DNA of 64,000 bases, taken from the NCBI RefSeq assembly GCF_049445855.1, contig NZ_JBMSDV010000004.1:310001-374000 (forward strand). The letters run 5' to 3'. The notes under the pieces were generated by a model that saw nothing but the letters and a program-made list of their open reading frames with translations, had not been told where the DNA came from and ran no database searches. Source of the stretch: JAGOCV01 sp049445855 (GTDB taxonomy: Bacteria > Pseudomonadota > Gammaproteobacteria > Burkholderiales > Burkholderiaceae_C). A program made the translations under genes and the position numbers. This document shows, piece after piece, positions 51,067-61,066 of the stretch; within the stretch, counting starts at the first letter, position 1, and every line of letters begins with the position of its first letter.

Positions 51067-53730
51067 ATGCAAGACAAATACACACCCGCCGATGTGGAGA
51101 AGTCCGCTCAGGCGACCTGGACCGGCCGCGACGCCTATCGCGTGACCGAGGACGCATCGCGCAAGAAGTACTACGCCTGCTCGATGCTGCCTTACCCCAG
51201 TGGCAAGCTGCACATGGGCCATGTGCGCAACTACACCATCAACGACATGCTCACGCGCCACCTGCGCATGAGCGGCTACAACGTGCTCATGCCCATGGGC
51301 TGGGACGCGTTCGGCCTGCCGGCCGAGAACGCGGCGCTCAAGAACGGCGTGCCGCCTGCGAAGTGGACGTACGACAACATCGCCTACATGAAGAAGCAGA
51401 TGCAGGCGATGGGGCTGGCCATCGACTGGTCGCGTGAAGTCGCCACCTGCGACCCAAGCTACTACAAGTGGAACCAGTGGCTGTTCCTCAAGATGCTCGA
51501 GAAGGGTATCGCGTACCGCAAGACCCAGGTCGTGAACTGGGACCCGGTGGACCAGACCGTGCTGGCCAACGAGCAGGTGATCGACGGCAAAGGCTGGCGC
51601 ACGGGTGCCGTGGTCGAGAAGCGCGAGATTCCCGGCTACTACCTGAAGATCACCGACTACGCCGAGGAACTGCTCGACCACGTGCAGAACAAGCTGCCTG
51701 GCTGGCCCGAGAAGGTGCGCCTGATGCAGGAGAACTGGATCGGCAAATCGAGCGGTGTGCGATTTGCATTCCTGCATGACGTGCGTGACGCGTCGGGTGC
51801 GCTGATCGGCGGCGGGCACATGCATGTGTTCACCACGCGCGCCGACACCATCATGGGCGTGACCTTCTGCGCCGTGGCGCCGGAGCATCCGCTGGCCACG
51901 CATGCAGCGCAGACCAACCCGAAGCTCGCAGCCTTCATCGAGGACTGCAAGAAGGGCGGCACCACCGAGGCCGAGCTCGCGCTCAAGGAAAAGGAAGGCA
52001 TGCCGACCGGCCTCACGGTGCGGCATCCGCTCACCCAAGCGGAGGTACCGGTGTGGGTCGGCAACTATGTGCTCATGAGCTATGGCGACGGTGCCGTCAT
52101 GGGCGTGCCCGCGCACGACGAGCGCGACTTCGCGTTCGCCAAGAAGTACGACCTCGAGATCAAGCAGGTTGTGTCGGTGGGCAAGGAGCATTACGACTAC
52201 AGCCAGTGGCACGAGTGGTACGCCGACAAGCAGAACGGTGTGACCATCAACTCCGACAGCTTCAGCGGCATGAAGTACACCGAAGCCGTGGATGCCGTGG
52301 CGCATGCGTTGTCCGTCAAGGGCCTGGGCGAGAAGAAGACTACCTGGCGTCTGCGCGACTGGGGTGTGAGCCGCCAGCGCTACTGGGGCACGCCGATCCC
52401 GATCATCCACTGCGCCGAGCATGGCGCGGTGCCCGTGCCCGAGAAGGACCTGCCTGTGGTGCTGCCGCAGGACTGTGTGCCCGACGGCTCCGGCAATCCA
52501 CTCAACAAGCGCGAGGACTTTCTGGCCTGCAAGTGCCCGGTCTGCGGCAAGGAAGCTCGCCGTGAAACCGACACGATGGACACCTTCGTCGATTCGTCGT
52601 GGTACTTCATGCGCTACTGCGACCCGACCAACAGCGAGAAGATGGTCGCCGGCGGCACCGACTACTGGATGCCGATGGACCAGTACATCGGCGGCATCGA
52701 ACACGCGATCCTGCACCTGCTGTATGCGCGCTTCTGGACCAAAGTCATGCGTGACCTGGGCCTGGTGAAGGCGGACGAACCGTTCACCAAACTGCTGACG
52801 CAGGGCATGGTGCTCAACCACATCTACTCCCGCAAGGGTGAGAAGGGCGGCATCGAGTACTTCTGGCCGCACGAGGTGGAAGACGTGCATGACGCTGCCG
52901 GCAAGGTGACGGGCGCAAAGCTCAAGGAAGCCAAGGGCGACCTGCCTGCCGGCACGATGGTGACCTACGAAGGCGTGGGCACCATGAGCAAGAACAAGAA
53001 CAATGGTGTCGATCCGCAGGACCTGATCGAGAAGTACGGCGCCGACACCGCGCGCCTGTACACCATGTTCACTGCGCCGCTCGAAGCCACGCTCGAGTGG
53101 AACGACGCAGCCGTCGAAGGCAGCTACCGCTTCCTGCGACGCGTGTGGGGTTTCGGTGTGAAGAACGCGTCGGTGATCAAGTCGGGGCTCGCATCCGACG
53201 GCACTAGCTACTCGCCCGCTGCGAAGACACTGCGCCGCGAGGTGCACACCGTGCTGCGCCAGGCCAACTACGACTACGAGCGCATGCAATACAACACGGT
53301 GGTCTCCGCCGTGATGAAGATGCTCAACACGCTGGAGGACGCGAAGCTCGGTGAAGGAGCGGCGGTCAGCAGCGCGGACAGTGCTGCAATCGCGGAATGC
53401 TTTTCCATCCTGCTGCGCGTGCTGTATCCGGTGTGCCCGCACATCGCCTATGCCCTGTGGGAGCAGCTGGGCTACACCGCCGGTCATGGCGACCTGCTCG
53501 ATGCCGCCTGGCCGCAGGTGGACGAAGGCGCGCTGGTGCAGGACGAGATCGAGCTGATGCTGCAGGTCAATGGCAAGCTGCGCGGCTCCATCCGCGTGGC
53601 GGCCGGCGCATCGAAGGAGGACATCGAGAAGGCCGCACTGGACAGTGAAGCCTTCGTCAAGCAGGCCGCAGGCGCCACACCGAAGAAGGTGGTGGTGGTG
53701 CCCGGCCGTCTGGTCAACGTGGTGGTCTGA
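51067..53730 (+). CDS. leuS: Leucyl-tRNA synthetase
   Basis: An 887-residue class Ia synthetase. It has the HIGH-type motif HMGH (LPYPSGKLHMGHVRNY), the editing domain (YGDGAVMGVPAHDERDFAFA), WGTPIPIIHC and the KMSKS region, here GTMSKNKNNGVDPQ. The second lysine is kept but the usual K-M-S-K-S reads T-M-S-K-N, a divergent form. The anticodon-binding domain and C-terminal domain follow. It is followed at 12 bp by lptE. Confidence 0.96.
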   Translation: MQDKYTPADVEKSAQATWTGRDAYRVTEDASRKKYYACSMLPYPSGKLHMGHVRNYTINDMLTRHLRMSGYNVLMPMGWDAFGLPAENAALKNGVPPAKWTYDNIAYMKKQMQAMGLAIDWSREVATCDPSYYKWNQWLFLKMLEKGIAYRKTQVVNWDPVDQTVLANEQVIDGKGWRTGAVVEKREIPGYYLKITDYAEELLDHVQNKLPGWPEKVRLMQENWIGKSSGVRFAFLHDVRDASGALIGGGHMHVFTTRADTIMGVTFCAVAPEHPLATHAAQTNPKLAAFIEDCKKGGTTEAELALKEKEGMPTGLTVRHPLTQAEVPVWVGNYVLMSYGDGAVMGVPAHDERDFAFAKKYDLEIKQVVSVGKEHYDYSQWHEWYADKQNGVTINSDSFSGMKYTEAVDAVAHALSVKGLGEKKTTWRLRDWGVSRQRYWGTPIPIIHCAEHGAVPVPEKDLPVVLPQDCVPDGSGNPLNKREDFLACKCPVCGKEARRETDTMDTFVDSSWYFMRYCDPTNSEKMVAGGTDYWMPMDQYIGGIEHAILHLLYARFWTKVMRDLGLVKADEPFTKLLTQGMVLNHIYSRKGEKGGIEYFWPHEVEDVHDAAGKVTGAKLKEAKGDLPAGTMVTYEGVGTMSKNKNNGVDPQDLIEKYGADTARLYTMFTAPLEATLEWNDAAVEGSYRFLRRVWGFGVKNASVIKSGLASDGTSYSPAAKTLRREVHTVLRQANYDYERMQYNTVVSAVMKMLNTLEDAKLGEGAAVSSADSAAIAECFSILLRVLYPVCPHIAYALWEQLGYTAGHGDLLDAAWPQVDEGALVQDEIELMLQVNGKLRGSIRVAAGASKEDIEKAALDSEAFVKQAAGATPKKVVVVPGRLVNVVV

Positions 53731-53741
53731 AAGGCAAGCGC

Positions 53742-54239
53742 ATGCAGCGTCGCACGATTCTTCTCGCCGGTGCCTCGGCCTTCCTGCTGGCGGGGTGCGG
53801 TTTCGAGCTGCGCCGCGCGCCCGAGTTTCCGTTCAAGACGATCCATCTGGCCGGAGCGGAGCGTTCGCCCCTGCTCGTGGAACTGCGCCGCTCGATCGCC
53901 AGCACGGGGGCCGTTGAAGTGGTGGATGGCCGTGTCCCCGGGCAAGCGCAGGTGACGCTCGACGTGCTCACCGAGCAGCGCGAGAAGGTGGTAGTGGGCC
54001 TGGGCACCACGGGCCAGGTGCGCGAATTCCAGCTGCGTGTGCGCTTCAAGTTCCGCCTGCGCAATGCAGAGGGCACCGAGATCATCGCGCCGGTCGAACT
54101 GCTGCAGCAGCGTGACATCAGCTACAGCGAATCCGCCGCTCTCGCGAAGGAAGCGGAAGAACTTCTGCTGTATCGCAACATGCAGAGCGACATCGTGCAG
54201 CAGACCATGCGCCGCCTTGCTGCGGTGAAAGGAATCTGA
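53742..54239 (+). CDS. lptE: LPS-assembly lipoprotein LptE
   Basis: A 165-residue lipoprotein with lipobox LAGC (ASAFLLAGC) and the LptE pattern GFELRRAPEFPFKTIHLAG, EVVVGLGTTGQVREFQLR-type strands and SESAALAKEAEELLLYRNMQSDIVQQTMRRL at the C-terminus. It plugs LptD and delivers lipopolysaccharide to the cell surface. It lies between leuS and holA as in most proteobacteria, one base from holA. Confidence 0.93.
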   Translation: MQRRTILLAGASAFLLAGCGFELRRAPEFPFKTIHLAGAERSPLLVELRRSIASTGAVEVVDGRVPGQAQVTLDVLTEQREKVVVGLGTTGQVREFQLRVRFKFRLRNAEGTEIIAPVELLQQRDISYSESAALAKEAEELLLYRNMQSDIVQQTMRRLAAVKGI

Positions 54240-54240
54240 C

Positions 54241-55350
54241 ATGCAGCTCGCAGCTGCGCAGATCCAGGCGCATCTGCAGAAGGGCCTGCGCCCGCTGTAC
54301 ACGCTGCACGGTGACGAGCCGTTGCTGGTGCAGGAGGCGGCGGACGCCATCCGCACCGCAGCACGCGAGCAGGGCTACACCGAGCGCACGTCGCACACCG
54401 TCGCGGGCGCGCACTTCGACTGGAGCGAGGTGCTGGCTGCAGGCGGTTCACTGAGCCTGTTCGCGGACAAGCAGGTCGTCGAGATCCGCATCCCTTCCGG
54501 CAAGCCGGGCAAGGATGGCAGCACCGCGCTGCAGCAACTGGCTGAGGGTGCAGTGGGCAACGACAGCACGCTCACGCTCGTCCTGCTGCCGCGCCTGGAC
54601 AAGATGACCAGGAGCAGCGCCTGGTTCACCGCGCTCGAGAATGCAGGCGTGACCGTGCAGCTCGACCCGGTGGAGCGCGCGGCACTGCCGCAATGGATTG
54701 CGCAGCGGCTCGCGCGGCAGGACCAGCGCGTCGCCGGCGGTGAGGACGGCCAGCGCACGCTGCAATTCTTTGCCGACCGCGTGGAGGGCAACCTGCTCGC
54801 GGCGCACCAGGAAATCCAGAAACTCGCACTGCTATATCCGGCGGGCGAACTGTCGTTCGATCAGGTGGAAAGCGCCGTTCTCAATGTGGCGCGCTATGAC
54901 GTGTTCAAGCTCGGTGAAGCCGTGCTGGCCGGACAACTGGGGCGTGTGACGCGCATGCTCGACGGCTTGCAAGCCGAGGGCGAGGCCGAAGTGCTGGTGC
55001 ACTACACACTGGCCGAGGACATCCGGGCACTCAAGCGCGTGAAGGACGCGGTGCAGTCGGGCCGGCCGCTGCCGATGGCACTGCGCGAGCAGCGCGTCTG
55101 GGGCGTCAAGGAACGGCTGTATGAACGTGTGCTGCCGCTGCTCACGCCGACAACGCTCGACAACCTGCTGCATGCGGCCCATCAGGTGGACGGCATCGTC
55201 AAAGGCCTCAAGCAGCCCGACTGGCCGGCCGACGGCTGGCAGGCGCTGCACCGGCTGGCAGGCATGGTCTGCCGCGAATGCGCCATGCGCAATCCGTCGG
55301 CAGCGTCCCGCCCGCAGGGCTTTGCAGGCCGTGGGACAATGCCGGCATGA
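54241..55350 (+). CDS. holA: DNA polymerase III delta subunit
   Basis: A 369-residue clamp-loader delta subunit. The RecA-like domain opens LYTLHGDEPLLVQEAADAIR, with ALPQWIAQRLARQ and QFFADRVEGNLLAAHQEIQKLALLYP. The collar domain follows, ending KERLYERVLP. It opens the beta clamp. Its stop overlaps proA as ATGA, in the conserved leuS-lptE-holA-proA order. The last ~25 residues (PSAASRPQGFAGRG) are probably a disordered tail. Confidence 0.94.
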   Translation: MQLAAAQIQAHLQKGLRPLYTLHGDEPLLVQEAADAIRTAAREQGYTERTSHTVAGAHFDWSEVLAAGGSLSLFADKQVVEIRIPSGKPGKDGSTALQQLAEGAVGNDSTLTLVLLPRLDKMTRSSAWFTALENAGVTVQLDPVERAALPQWIAQRLARQDQRVAGGEDGQRTLQFFADRVEGNLLAAHQEIQKLALLYPAGELSFDQVESAVLNVARYDVFKLGEAVLAGQLGRVTRMLDGLQAEGEAEVLVHYTLAEDIRALKRVKDAVQSGRPLPMALREQRVWGVKERLYERVLPLLTPTTLDNLLHAAHQVDGIVKGLKQPDWPADGWQALHRLAGMVCRECAMRNPSAASRPQGFAGRGTMPA

Positions 55351-56627
55351 ACGCGCTGAACATCGCCGAATACATGCAGACGCTGGGCATGCAGGCCCGT
55401 GCGGCGTCTGCACGCATGGCCAGCGCCGATGCCGCGTCCAAGGCCCGCGCGTTGCGTCGCCTGGCGGCGCTGCTGCGTGAGAGCAGGGACAGCCTGGCCG
55501 CGGACAACGCCAGGGACCTCGAGCGCGCCACCGCTGCCGGCCTGTCCGCCCCGATGGTGGACCGCCTCAAGCTCACATCCAGGGTGATCGACACCGTCGC
55601 CGAAGGCTGCGAACAGCTCGCCGCAATGCCCGACATCATCGGCGAGATCATCGGCATGAAGCAGCAGCCCAGCGGCATCCGCGTGGGCCAGATGCGCGTG
55701 CCACTCGGCGTGTTCGGCATGATCTACGAGAGCCGCCCCAACGTGACGATCGAGGCGGCGAGCCTGTCGATCAAGAGCGGCAACGCGGCCATCCTGCGCG
55801 GCGGCTCCGAAGCCATCGACTCCAACCGCGCACTGGCGAAGCTGGTGCAGCAGGCGCTGGTCGAATCCGGCCTGCCGGCCGAAGCCGTGCAACTGGTGCA
55901 GACCACCGACCGCGAAGCCGTCGGCCAGCTGATCGCCATGCCGCAGTATGTGGATGTGATCATCCCGCGCGGCGGCAAGAGCCTGATCGAGCGCATCAGC
56001 CGGGAAGCCAGGGTGCCCGTCATCAAGCACCTGGATGGCAACTGCCACACCTATGTCGATGACCCTTGCGACATCGACATGGCCGTCGTCGTGGCCGACA
56101 ACGCCAAGACGCAGAAGTACAGCCCCTGCAACGCGAGCGAAGGCCTGCTGGTGGCGCGCGGCGTGGCAAGGGAATTCCTGCCGAAGATCGGTGCCATCTA
56201 TGCCGCCAAGGGCGTCGAGATGCGCTGCGACGAGGAATCGCGCGCCATCCTCGGCGGTCTGGCCGGCGCGAAGCTGGTGGCCGCCACCGAGCAGGACTGG
56301 TACGAGGAATACCTCGCGCCGATCATCAGCATCAAGGTGGTGGCGGGCGTGGATGAGGCCATCGACCACATCAACCGTTACTCGTCGCACCACACCGACG
56401 CCATCCTCACGCGCGATCACATGCACGCGCAACGCTTCCTGCGCGAGGTGGACTCCGCCAGCGTCATGGTGAACGCAAGCACCCGCTTCGCGGACGGATT
56501 CGAGTTCGGTCTCGGCGCCGAGATCGGCATTTCCACCGACAAGTTCCATGCGCGCGGTCCGGTCGGCATCGAAGGGCTGACTTCGCTCAAGTGGATCGTG
56601 CTGGGCAACGGCGAGGTCCGCCGGTAG
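55347..56627 (+). CDS. proA: Gamma-glutamyl phosphate reductase
   Basis: A 426-residue proline-pathway enzyme making glutamate semialdehyde. It has MIYESRPNVTIEAASL, the cofactor loops LVQTTDREAVGQL and IPRGGKSLI, the catalytic Cys261 in YSPCNASEGLLV, and RFADGFEFGLGAEIGISTDKFHARGPVG. The length is normal. ATG 55347 overlaps the holA stop. ProB is not in the window. Confidence 0.96.
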   Translation: MNALNIAEYMQTLGMQARAASARMASADAASKARALRRLAALLRESRDSLAADNARDLERATAAGLSAPMVDRLKLTSRVIDTVAEGCEQLAAMPDIIGEIIGMKQQPSGIRVGQMRVPLGVFGMIYESRPNVTIEAASLSIKSGNAAILRGGSEAIDSNRALAKLVQQALVESGLPAEAVQLVQTTDREAVGQLIAMPQYVDVIIPRGGKSLIERISREARVPVIKHLDGNCHTYVDDPCDIDMAVVVADNAKTQKYSPCNASEGLLVARGVAREFLPKIGAIYAAKGVEMRCDEESRAILGGLAGAKLVAATEQDWYEEYLAPIISIKVVAGVDEAIDHINRYSSHHTDAILTRDHMHAQRFLREVDSASVMVNASTRFADGFEFGLGAEIGISTDKFHARGPVGIEGLTSLKWIVLGNGEVRR

Positions 56628-56658
56628 GGCCGACCGACAACAGGGCTGGCTCGCTGTT

Positions 56659-58119
56659 GTGAAGATCATCATCCTTGGCGCGGGCCGCATCGGTGAGAGC
56701 GTGGCGGAGAGTCTGGTCTCCGAGCGCAATGACATCACGGTCATCGACACTGACGCCGAGCGTCTTCGCCAACTCGAAGACCGTTTCGACTTGCGCGGCG
56801 TGGTCGGCAATGGCGTGGAACCCCTGGTGCTGGAGGAGGCTGGTGCGCGCGACGCGGATCTGCTCGTTGCCTGCGCCGCCAACGACGAAACCAATCTCGT
56901 CTGCTGCAAGGTGGCGCACCATTTGTTCCAGGTGCCCACGCGCATCGCGCGCGTGCGTTCGCCGGCCATCCAGTCCGATGCAAACCTGCTCGGGCGCGAT
57001 GGCTTTGCAGTGGACCGCGTCATCTGCCCCGAAGATTCGCTCACACGCTACATCCTCAAGCTGGTCGACTATCCCGAAGCACTGCAAGTGCGCGAGTTCG
57101 CAGGCGGACGGGCCTGTCTGGTATCGGTCCGTGCCGTCGCCGGTGCGCCGCTGGTGCAGCACAGCATCGCCGAGCTGAGGGAGTGTGTGCCGGGCACCGA
57201 CATGCGCATCGTCGCCATCTACCGCCGGCTGACCGACGAGCCCGACCGCTTCATCGTCTGCGAAGGCCACACGCGCATCGAGCCGGGCGACGAAGTGTTC
57301 GTGCTCTCGGCGCGTGAAGACATTCCCAAGGTATTGCATGCGCTGCACCGGCATGACGAAACACGCCGTCCCGTGCGCCGCATCATGATTGCCGGTGGTG
57401 GCCGCGTGGGCCTGCGTGTTGCCCGGCAGCTGTCGGGGCCGGATCGCGACCTTCTGGTCAAGGTGATCGAACGCCGGCCGGACCAATGTGTTGCACTGGC
57501 GTCCGGCTTGCCCTCCGACGTGCTCGTGCTCCAGGGCGATGCGACCGATGAAGACCTCCTTGCCGAAGAAAGCGTGGAGCACATCGATCTTTTCCTGGCG
57601 CTGACCAGCGACGACGAGGACAACATCATGTCGTGCCTGCTTGCCAAGCGAATGGGAGCGCGGCGCGTGCTGGCACTGATCAACCGCCGTTCTTACGCCG
57701 AGCTGATGCACGGCACGCAGATCGACATTGCGCTGTCCCCGGCTCAGGCCGTGCTGGGCGAATTGCTGGCATACGTGCGGCGTGGCGACGTGCAGGCTGT
57801 GCACAGCCTCAGACGTGGCGTGGCCGAGGCACTGGAAATCGTCGCGCACGGGGATCGCAAGACTTCCCGTGTGGTGGGTCGCCCCGTCGGGGAGATCAAG
57901 TTGCCGCGTGAAGCTCACTTCGGGCTCATCGTGCGGGGATTGCCGGACGTCGAAGAGGGCGCCACGTTGCCCGAGATGGCGCCGGAAGACGTGCAAGTCA
58001 TCGTGCCGCACGCCGAAACCGTGGTTGAAAGCAACGATCACGTGATCATCTTCATCCCGCGCAAGCGCCTCGTGCGGGACGTGGAAAAGCTGTTTGCCGT
58101 GAGCGCCACCTTCTTCTGA
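56659..58119 (+). CDS. trkA: Potassium uptake regulator TrkA
   Basis: A 486-residue peripheral NAD(H)-binding subunit of the Trk potassium system. It has two tandem RCK modules, each with a Rossmann motif: ILGAGRIGESVAESL near residue 5 and IAGGGRVGLRVARQL near 250. The acidic switch segment LTSDDEDNIMSCLLAKRMGA is typical. It starts with GTG at 56659 and is 15 bp upstream of trkH. Confidence 0.95.
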   Translation: MKIIILGAGRIGESVAESLVSERNDITVIDTDAERLRQLEDRFDLRGVVGNGVEPLVLEEAGARDADLLVACAANDETNLVCCKVAHHLFQVPTRIARVRSPAIQSDANLLGRDGFAVDRVICPEDSLTRYILKLVDYPEALQVREFAGGRACLVSVRAVAGAPLVQHSIAELRECVPGTDMRIVAIYRRLTDEPDRFIVCEGHTRIEPGDEVFVLSAREDIPKVLHALHRHDETRRPVRRIMIAGGGRVGLRVARQLSGPDRDLLVKVIERRPDQCVALASGLPSDVLVLQGDATDEDLLAEESVEHIDLFLALTSDDEDNIMSCLLAKRMGARRVLALINRRSYAELMHGTQIDIALSPAQAVLGELLAYVRRGDVQAVHSLRRGVAEALEIVAHGDRKTSRVVGRPVGEIKLPREAHFGLIVRGLPDVEEGATLPEMAPEDVQVIVPHAETVVESNDHVIIFIPRKRLVRDVEKLFAVSATFF

Positions 58120-58134
58120 GCGTCCGCGACCGCG

Positions 58135-59595
58135 ATGAAGGATCTTTTTCCCGTCCTGCGCGTGTTCGGCATCCTGCTGACGTTCTTCTCTGCGAGCCTC
58201 CTGCTGCCGATGGCTGTCGCATGGCAGGAGCGGCTGAGCTGGGCTTATGCATGGCCCATGGGGCTCGGAATGGTCCTGGGGTTCCTGCTGTGGCGCGGGC
58301 TCAAGCGCTACCGGCAGGAACTGCAGCCACGACACGGCGTGATGCTCGTGACGCTCACCTGGGTGCTGCTACCGCTGGCGGCCTCGCTCCCCCTGCTGTC
58401 AGTGATGCATGCCATCGGGCGACCGATCACGTTCACGCACGCGTACTTCGAGGCTGTTTCCGGTTTGACCACCACGGGCGCCACGGTGATGACCAGTCTC
58501 GATACCCTGCCGCTGTCCGTGAACATGTGGCGCACCTTCCTGCAATGGCTGGGCGGCATGGGCATTCTCGTGCTCGCCGTGGCGGTGCTGCCCCTGCTGG
58601 GGGTGGGCGGTGCCCAGCTTTTCCGGGCCGAAGCCGCAGGGCCTCTGAAGGACACCAAACTCACACCGCGGATGACCGAGACTGCCAAGGGCCTTTGGGG
58701 CGTCTATGCAATCCTCTCGCTCGGCTGCTCGTTCGGCTACTGGGCAGGCGGGATGTCGCTGCCCGATGCCGTGATGCACATGTTCACGACGGTGAGTCTG
58801 GGCGGGCTCTCTTCCTACGATGCAAGCTTCGGCCATTTCCAGTCGCCGTTGCTGGAGTCGATCGCCATCTTCTTCATGCTCGTGGCAAGTTGCAATTTCG
58901 CCCTGTATTTCATTGCGCTGCGCAAAGGGAGCCTGAGAGGCATGTGGCAGAACCCCGAGCTGCGTGCAACACTGGGTGTGCTGGTCGGCGGCGGCCTGTT
59001 TTCTTCTTTCCTTCTGTGGGCACAGGGCGGGCTGCAGCCGCTCTTTGCATTGAGGCTCGGCATGTTCCACCTCATATCGGTGGCGTCGACGACGGGATAT
59101 GCGACGGTCGACTACCTGGGCTGGCCGGCGTTCGTTCCGGTGTTCATGTTGTTGCTGTCCGGTGTGGCCACCAGCGCCGGATCCACCGGTGGGGGCATCA
59201 AGATGGTCCGCATGCTCATCCTGCTCAAGCAGGCGAGGCGGGAAATGCGGCGGCTGGTGCATCCCAATGCCGTCCAGCCTGTCACCCTGGGCGGGGGCGT
59301 GGTCGACAACAGGGTCATCTTCGCGGTACTGGCTTACATGCTGGTGTACGGCGGGACGATCATCGGCTTGAGCTTGGTGCTCATGCTCTCGGGCCTCGAG
59401 CCTGTCACGGCGTTCAGTGCGGTCATCGCCAGTGTCAACTGCATGGGGCCTGGACTGGGCGCGGTCGGGCCGGCGTCGAATTTCGGCGTGCTCACCGATT
59501 TCCAGGTCTGGGTCTGCACGCTCGCGATGGTGCTGGGTCGCCTCGAGCTCCTGAGCTTCATTGCGTTGCTGACCCCCTCGTTCTGGCGGAGGTAG
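58135..59595 (+). CDS. trkH: Potassium uptake channel subunit TrkH
   Basis: A 486-residue membrane protein with the four pore-loop repeats of the Trk/Ktr superfamily, seen as SGLTTTGATVMTSL, TVSLGGLSSYDASFG, ASTTGYATVDY and the last around NCMGPGLGAVGP. Each carries the selectivity Gly. It forms the K+ channel controlled by TrkA. The genes are co-transcribed. It is followed after ~107 bp by gshA. Confidence 0.95.
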   Translation: MKDLFPVLRVFGILLTFFSASLLLPMAVAWQERLSWAYAWPMGLGMVLGFLLWRGLKRYRQELQPRHGVMLVTLTWVLLPLAASLPLLSVMHAIGRPITFTHAYFEAVSGLTTTGATVMTSLDTLPLSVNMWRTFLQWLGGMGILVLAVAVLPLLGVGGAQLFRAEAAGPLKDTKLTPRMTETAKGLWGVYAILSLGCSFGYWAGGMSLPDAVMHMFTTVSLGGLSSYDASFGHFQSPLLESIAIFFMLVASCNFALYFIALRKGSLRGMWQNPELRATLGVLVGGGLFSSFLLWAQGGLQPLFALRLGMFHLISVASTTGYATVDYLGWPAFVPVFMLLLSGVATSAGSTGGGIKMVRMLILLKQARREMRRLVHPNAVQPVTLGGGVVDNRVIFAVLAYMLVYGGTIIGLSLVLMLSGLEPVTAFSAVIASVNCMGPGLGAVGPASNFGVLTDFQVWVCTLAMVLGRLELLSFIALLTPSFWRR

Positions 59596-59702
59596 GCTGT
59601 TTTCGAACGGCCGGTACTTGCAAGCCTGCGAGGAACCCCCAATTCCCTACAATCGCTGTCAAATATTCGGCGTATCCTGCCGCCTGCAGCCCGAGAGTCC
59701 CC

Positions 59703-60998
59703 ATGGTCCCCCATCTCGTCACAGCCCTCAGCGGCCCCATCAACGAACTCGAACAGCGTGTGCTGGACTCCATGCCGGCGATCGAGCGCTGGTTCCGGCT
59801 GGAGTGGATGGAGCACACGCCGCCGTTCTACAGCTCCGTGGACATCCGCAATGCGGGCTTCAAGCTGGCGCCGGTGGACACCAACCTGTACCCGGGCGGC
59901 TGGAACAACCTGACGCAGGAGATGCTGCCGCTGGCGGTGCAGGCGGCAATGGCGGCGATCGAGAAGATCTGCCCCGAGGCGCGCAACCTGCTGATCATTC
60001 CCGAGAACCACACGCGCAACACCTTCTACCTGGCCAACGTGGCGCAGCTCATGCGCATCTTCAACATGGCAGGGCTGAACGTGCGCATCGGCTCGATCAA
60101 CCCCGAGATCAAGAAGCCGACGAAGATCGACCTGCACAACGGCGAATCGCTCACCATCGAGCCGGTGGTGCGCAGCAAGCGCCGTCTCGGTCTCAAGGAC
60201 TTCGACCCGTGCACCATCCTGCTGAACAACGACCTGTCGGCGGGCATTCCCGGCATCCTGGAAGACATCCACGAGCAGTACCTGCTGCCGCCGCTGCATG
60301 GCGGCTGGTCGGTGCGTCGCAAGAGCAACCACTTCCAGAGCTACGAGGAAGTCTCCAAGCGATTCGGCAAGCTGCTGGGCATCGACCCGTGGCTGATCAA
60401 CCCGATGTTCAACAAGTGCGGTGAAGTGGACTTCGCCGAGGGCACGGGCATGGAATGCCTGCAGACGAATGTCGATGCGCTGCTGACCAAAATCCGTCGA
60501 AAGTACAAGGAATACGGCATCAACGAGAAGCCGTTCGTGGTGGTCAAGGCCGACAACGGCACGTACGGCATGGGCATCATGACCGTGCGCGACGTGAAGG
60601 ACCTCGAATCGCTGAACCGCAAGACGCGCAACAAGATGTCCGTCATCAAGGACGGCCAGGAAGTGCACGACGTCATCATCCAGGAAGGCGTGCTGACCAA
60701 CGAGCGCATGAACGACGCCGTCGCCGAGCCGGTGGTCTACATGATGGACCGCTACGTGGTGGGCGGCTTCTACCGCGTGCATGCCGAGCGCGGCACGGAC
60801 GAGAACCTCAACGCCCCGGGCGCGAGCTTCGTGCCATTGGCATTTGCCGAGAGTGCGCACTTACCTCAGCCGGGTGTCAAGCCGGGTGCGAGCGCACCCA
60901 ACCGGTTCTATATGTATGGCGTGATCGGCCGCCTGGCCATGCTGGGCGCGAGCTACGAGCTCGAAGCCACCGATCCGGACGCCGAAGTCTACGAATGA
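59703..60998 (+). CDS. gshA: Glutamate-cysteine ligase (proteobacterial GshA type)
   Basis: A 431-residue enzyme of the group first described in Thiobacillus/Acidithiobacillus ferrooxidans, distinct from the E. coli-type ligase. It makes gamma-glutamylcysteine for glutathione. It has FYSSVDIRNAGFKLAPVDTNLYPGGWNN, the ATP-grasp-like KPFVVVKADNGTYGMGIM and GGFYRVHAERGTDENLNAPG. The ATG at 59703 was chosen because it starts the conserved MVPHLVTALSGPINELE opening. No gshB is seen downstream; kup follows. Confidence 0.9.
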   Translation: MVPHLVTALSGPINELEQRVLDSMPAIERWFRLEWMEHTPPFYSSVDIRNAGFKLAPVDTNLYPGGWNNLTQEMLPLAVQAAMAAIEKICPEARNLLIIPENHTRNTFYLANVAQLMRIFNMAGLNVRIGSINPEIKKPTKIDLHNGESLTIEPVVRSKRRLGLKDFDPCTILLNNDLSAGIPGILEDIHEQYLLPPLHGGWSVRRKSNHFQSYEEVSKRFGKLLGIDPWLINPMFNKCGEVDFAEGTGMECLQTNVDALLTKIRRKYKEYGINEKPFVVVKADNGTYGMGIMTVRDVKDLESLNRKTRNKMSVIKDGQEVHDVIIQEGVLTNERMNDAVAEPVVYMMDRYVVGGFYRVHAERGTDENLNAPGASFVPLAFAESAHLPQPGVKPGASAPNRFYMYGVIGRLAMLGASYELEATDPDAEVYE

Positions 60999-61036
60999 GC
61001 CAAACGGGCGCAAAATAGCGGTCCCAAAAGCAACAA

Positions 61037-61059
61037 CCCCGCCGGCCCCTGCGGCGGGG
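61037..61059 (+). promoter_or_regulatory. Hairpin over the kup ribosome-binding site
   Basis: CCCCGCC (61037-61043) pairs with GGCGGGG (61053-61059). The 3' arm includes the GGGGA that would serve as ribosome-binding site for the GTG at 61067. There is no T-tract, so a pure terminator for gshA is unlikely, though possible. Regulation is inferred. Confidence 0.45.
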
Positions 61060-61066
61060 ACCGTTC

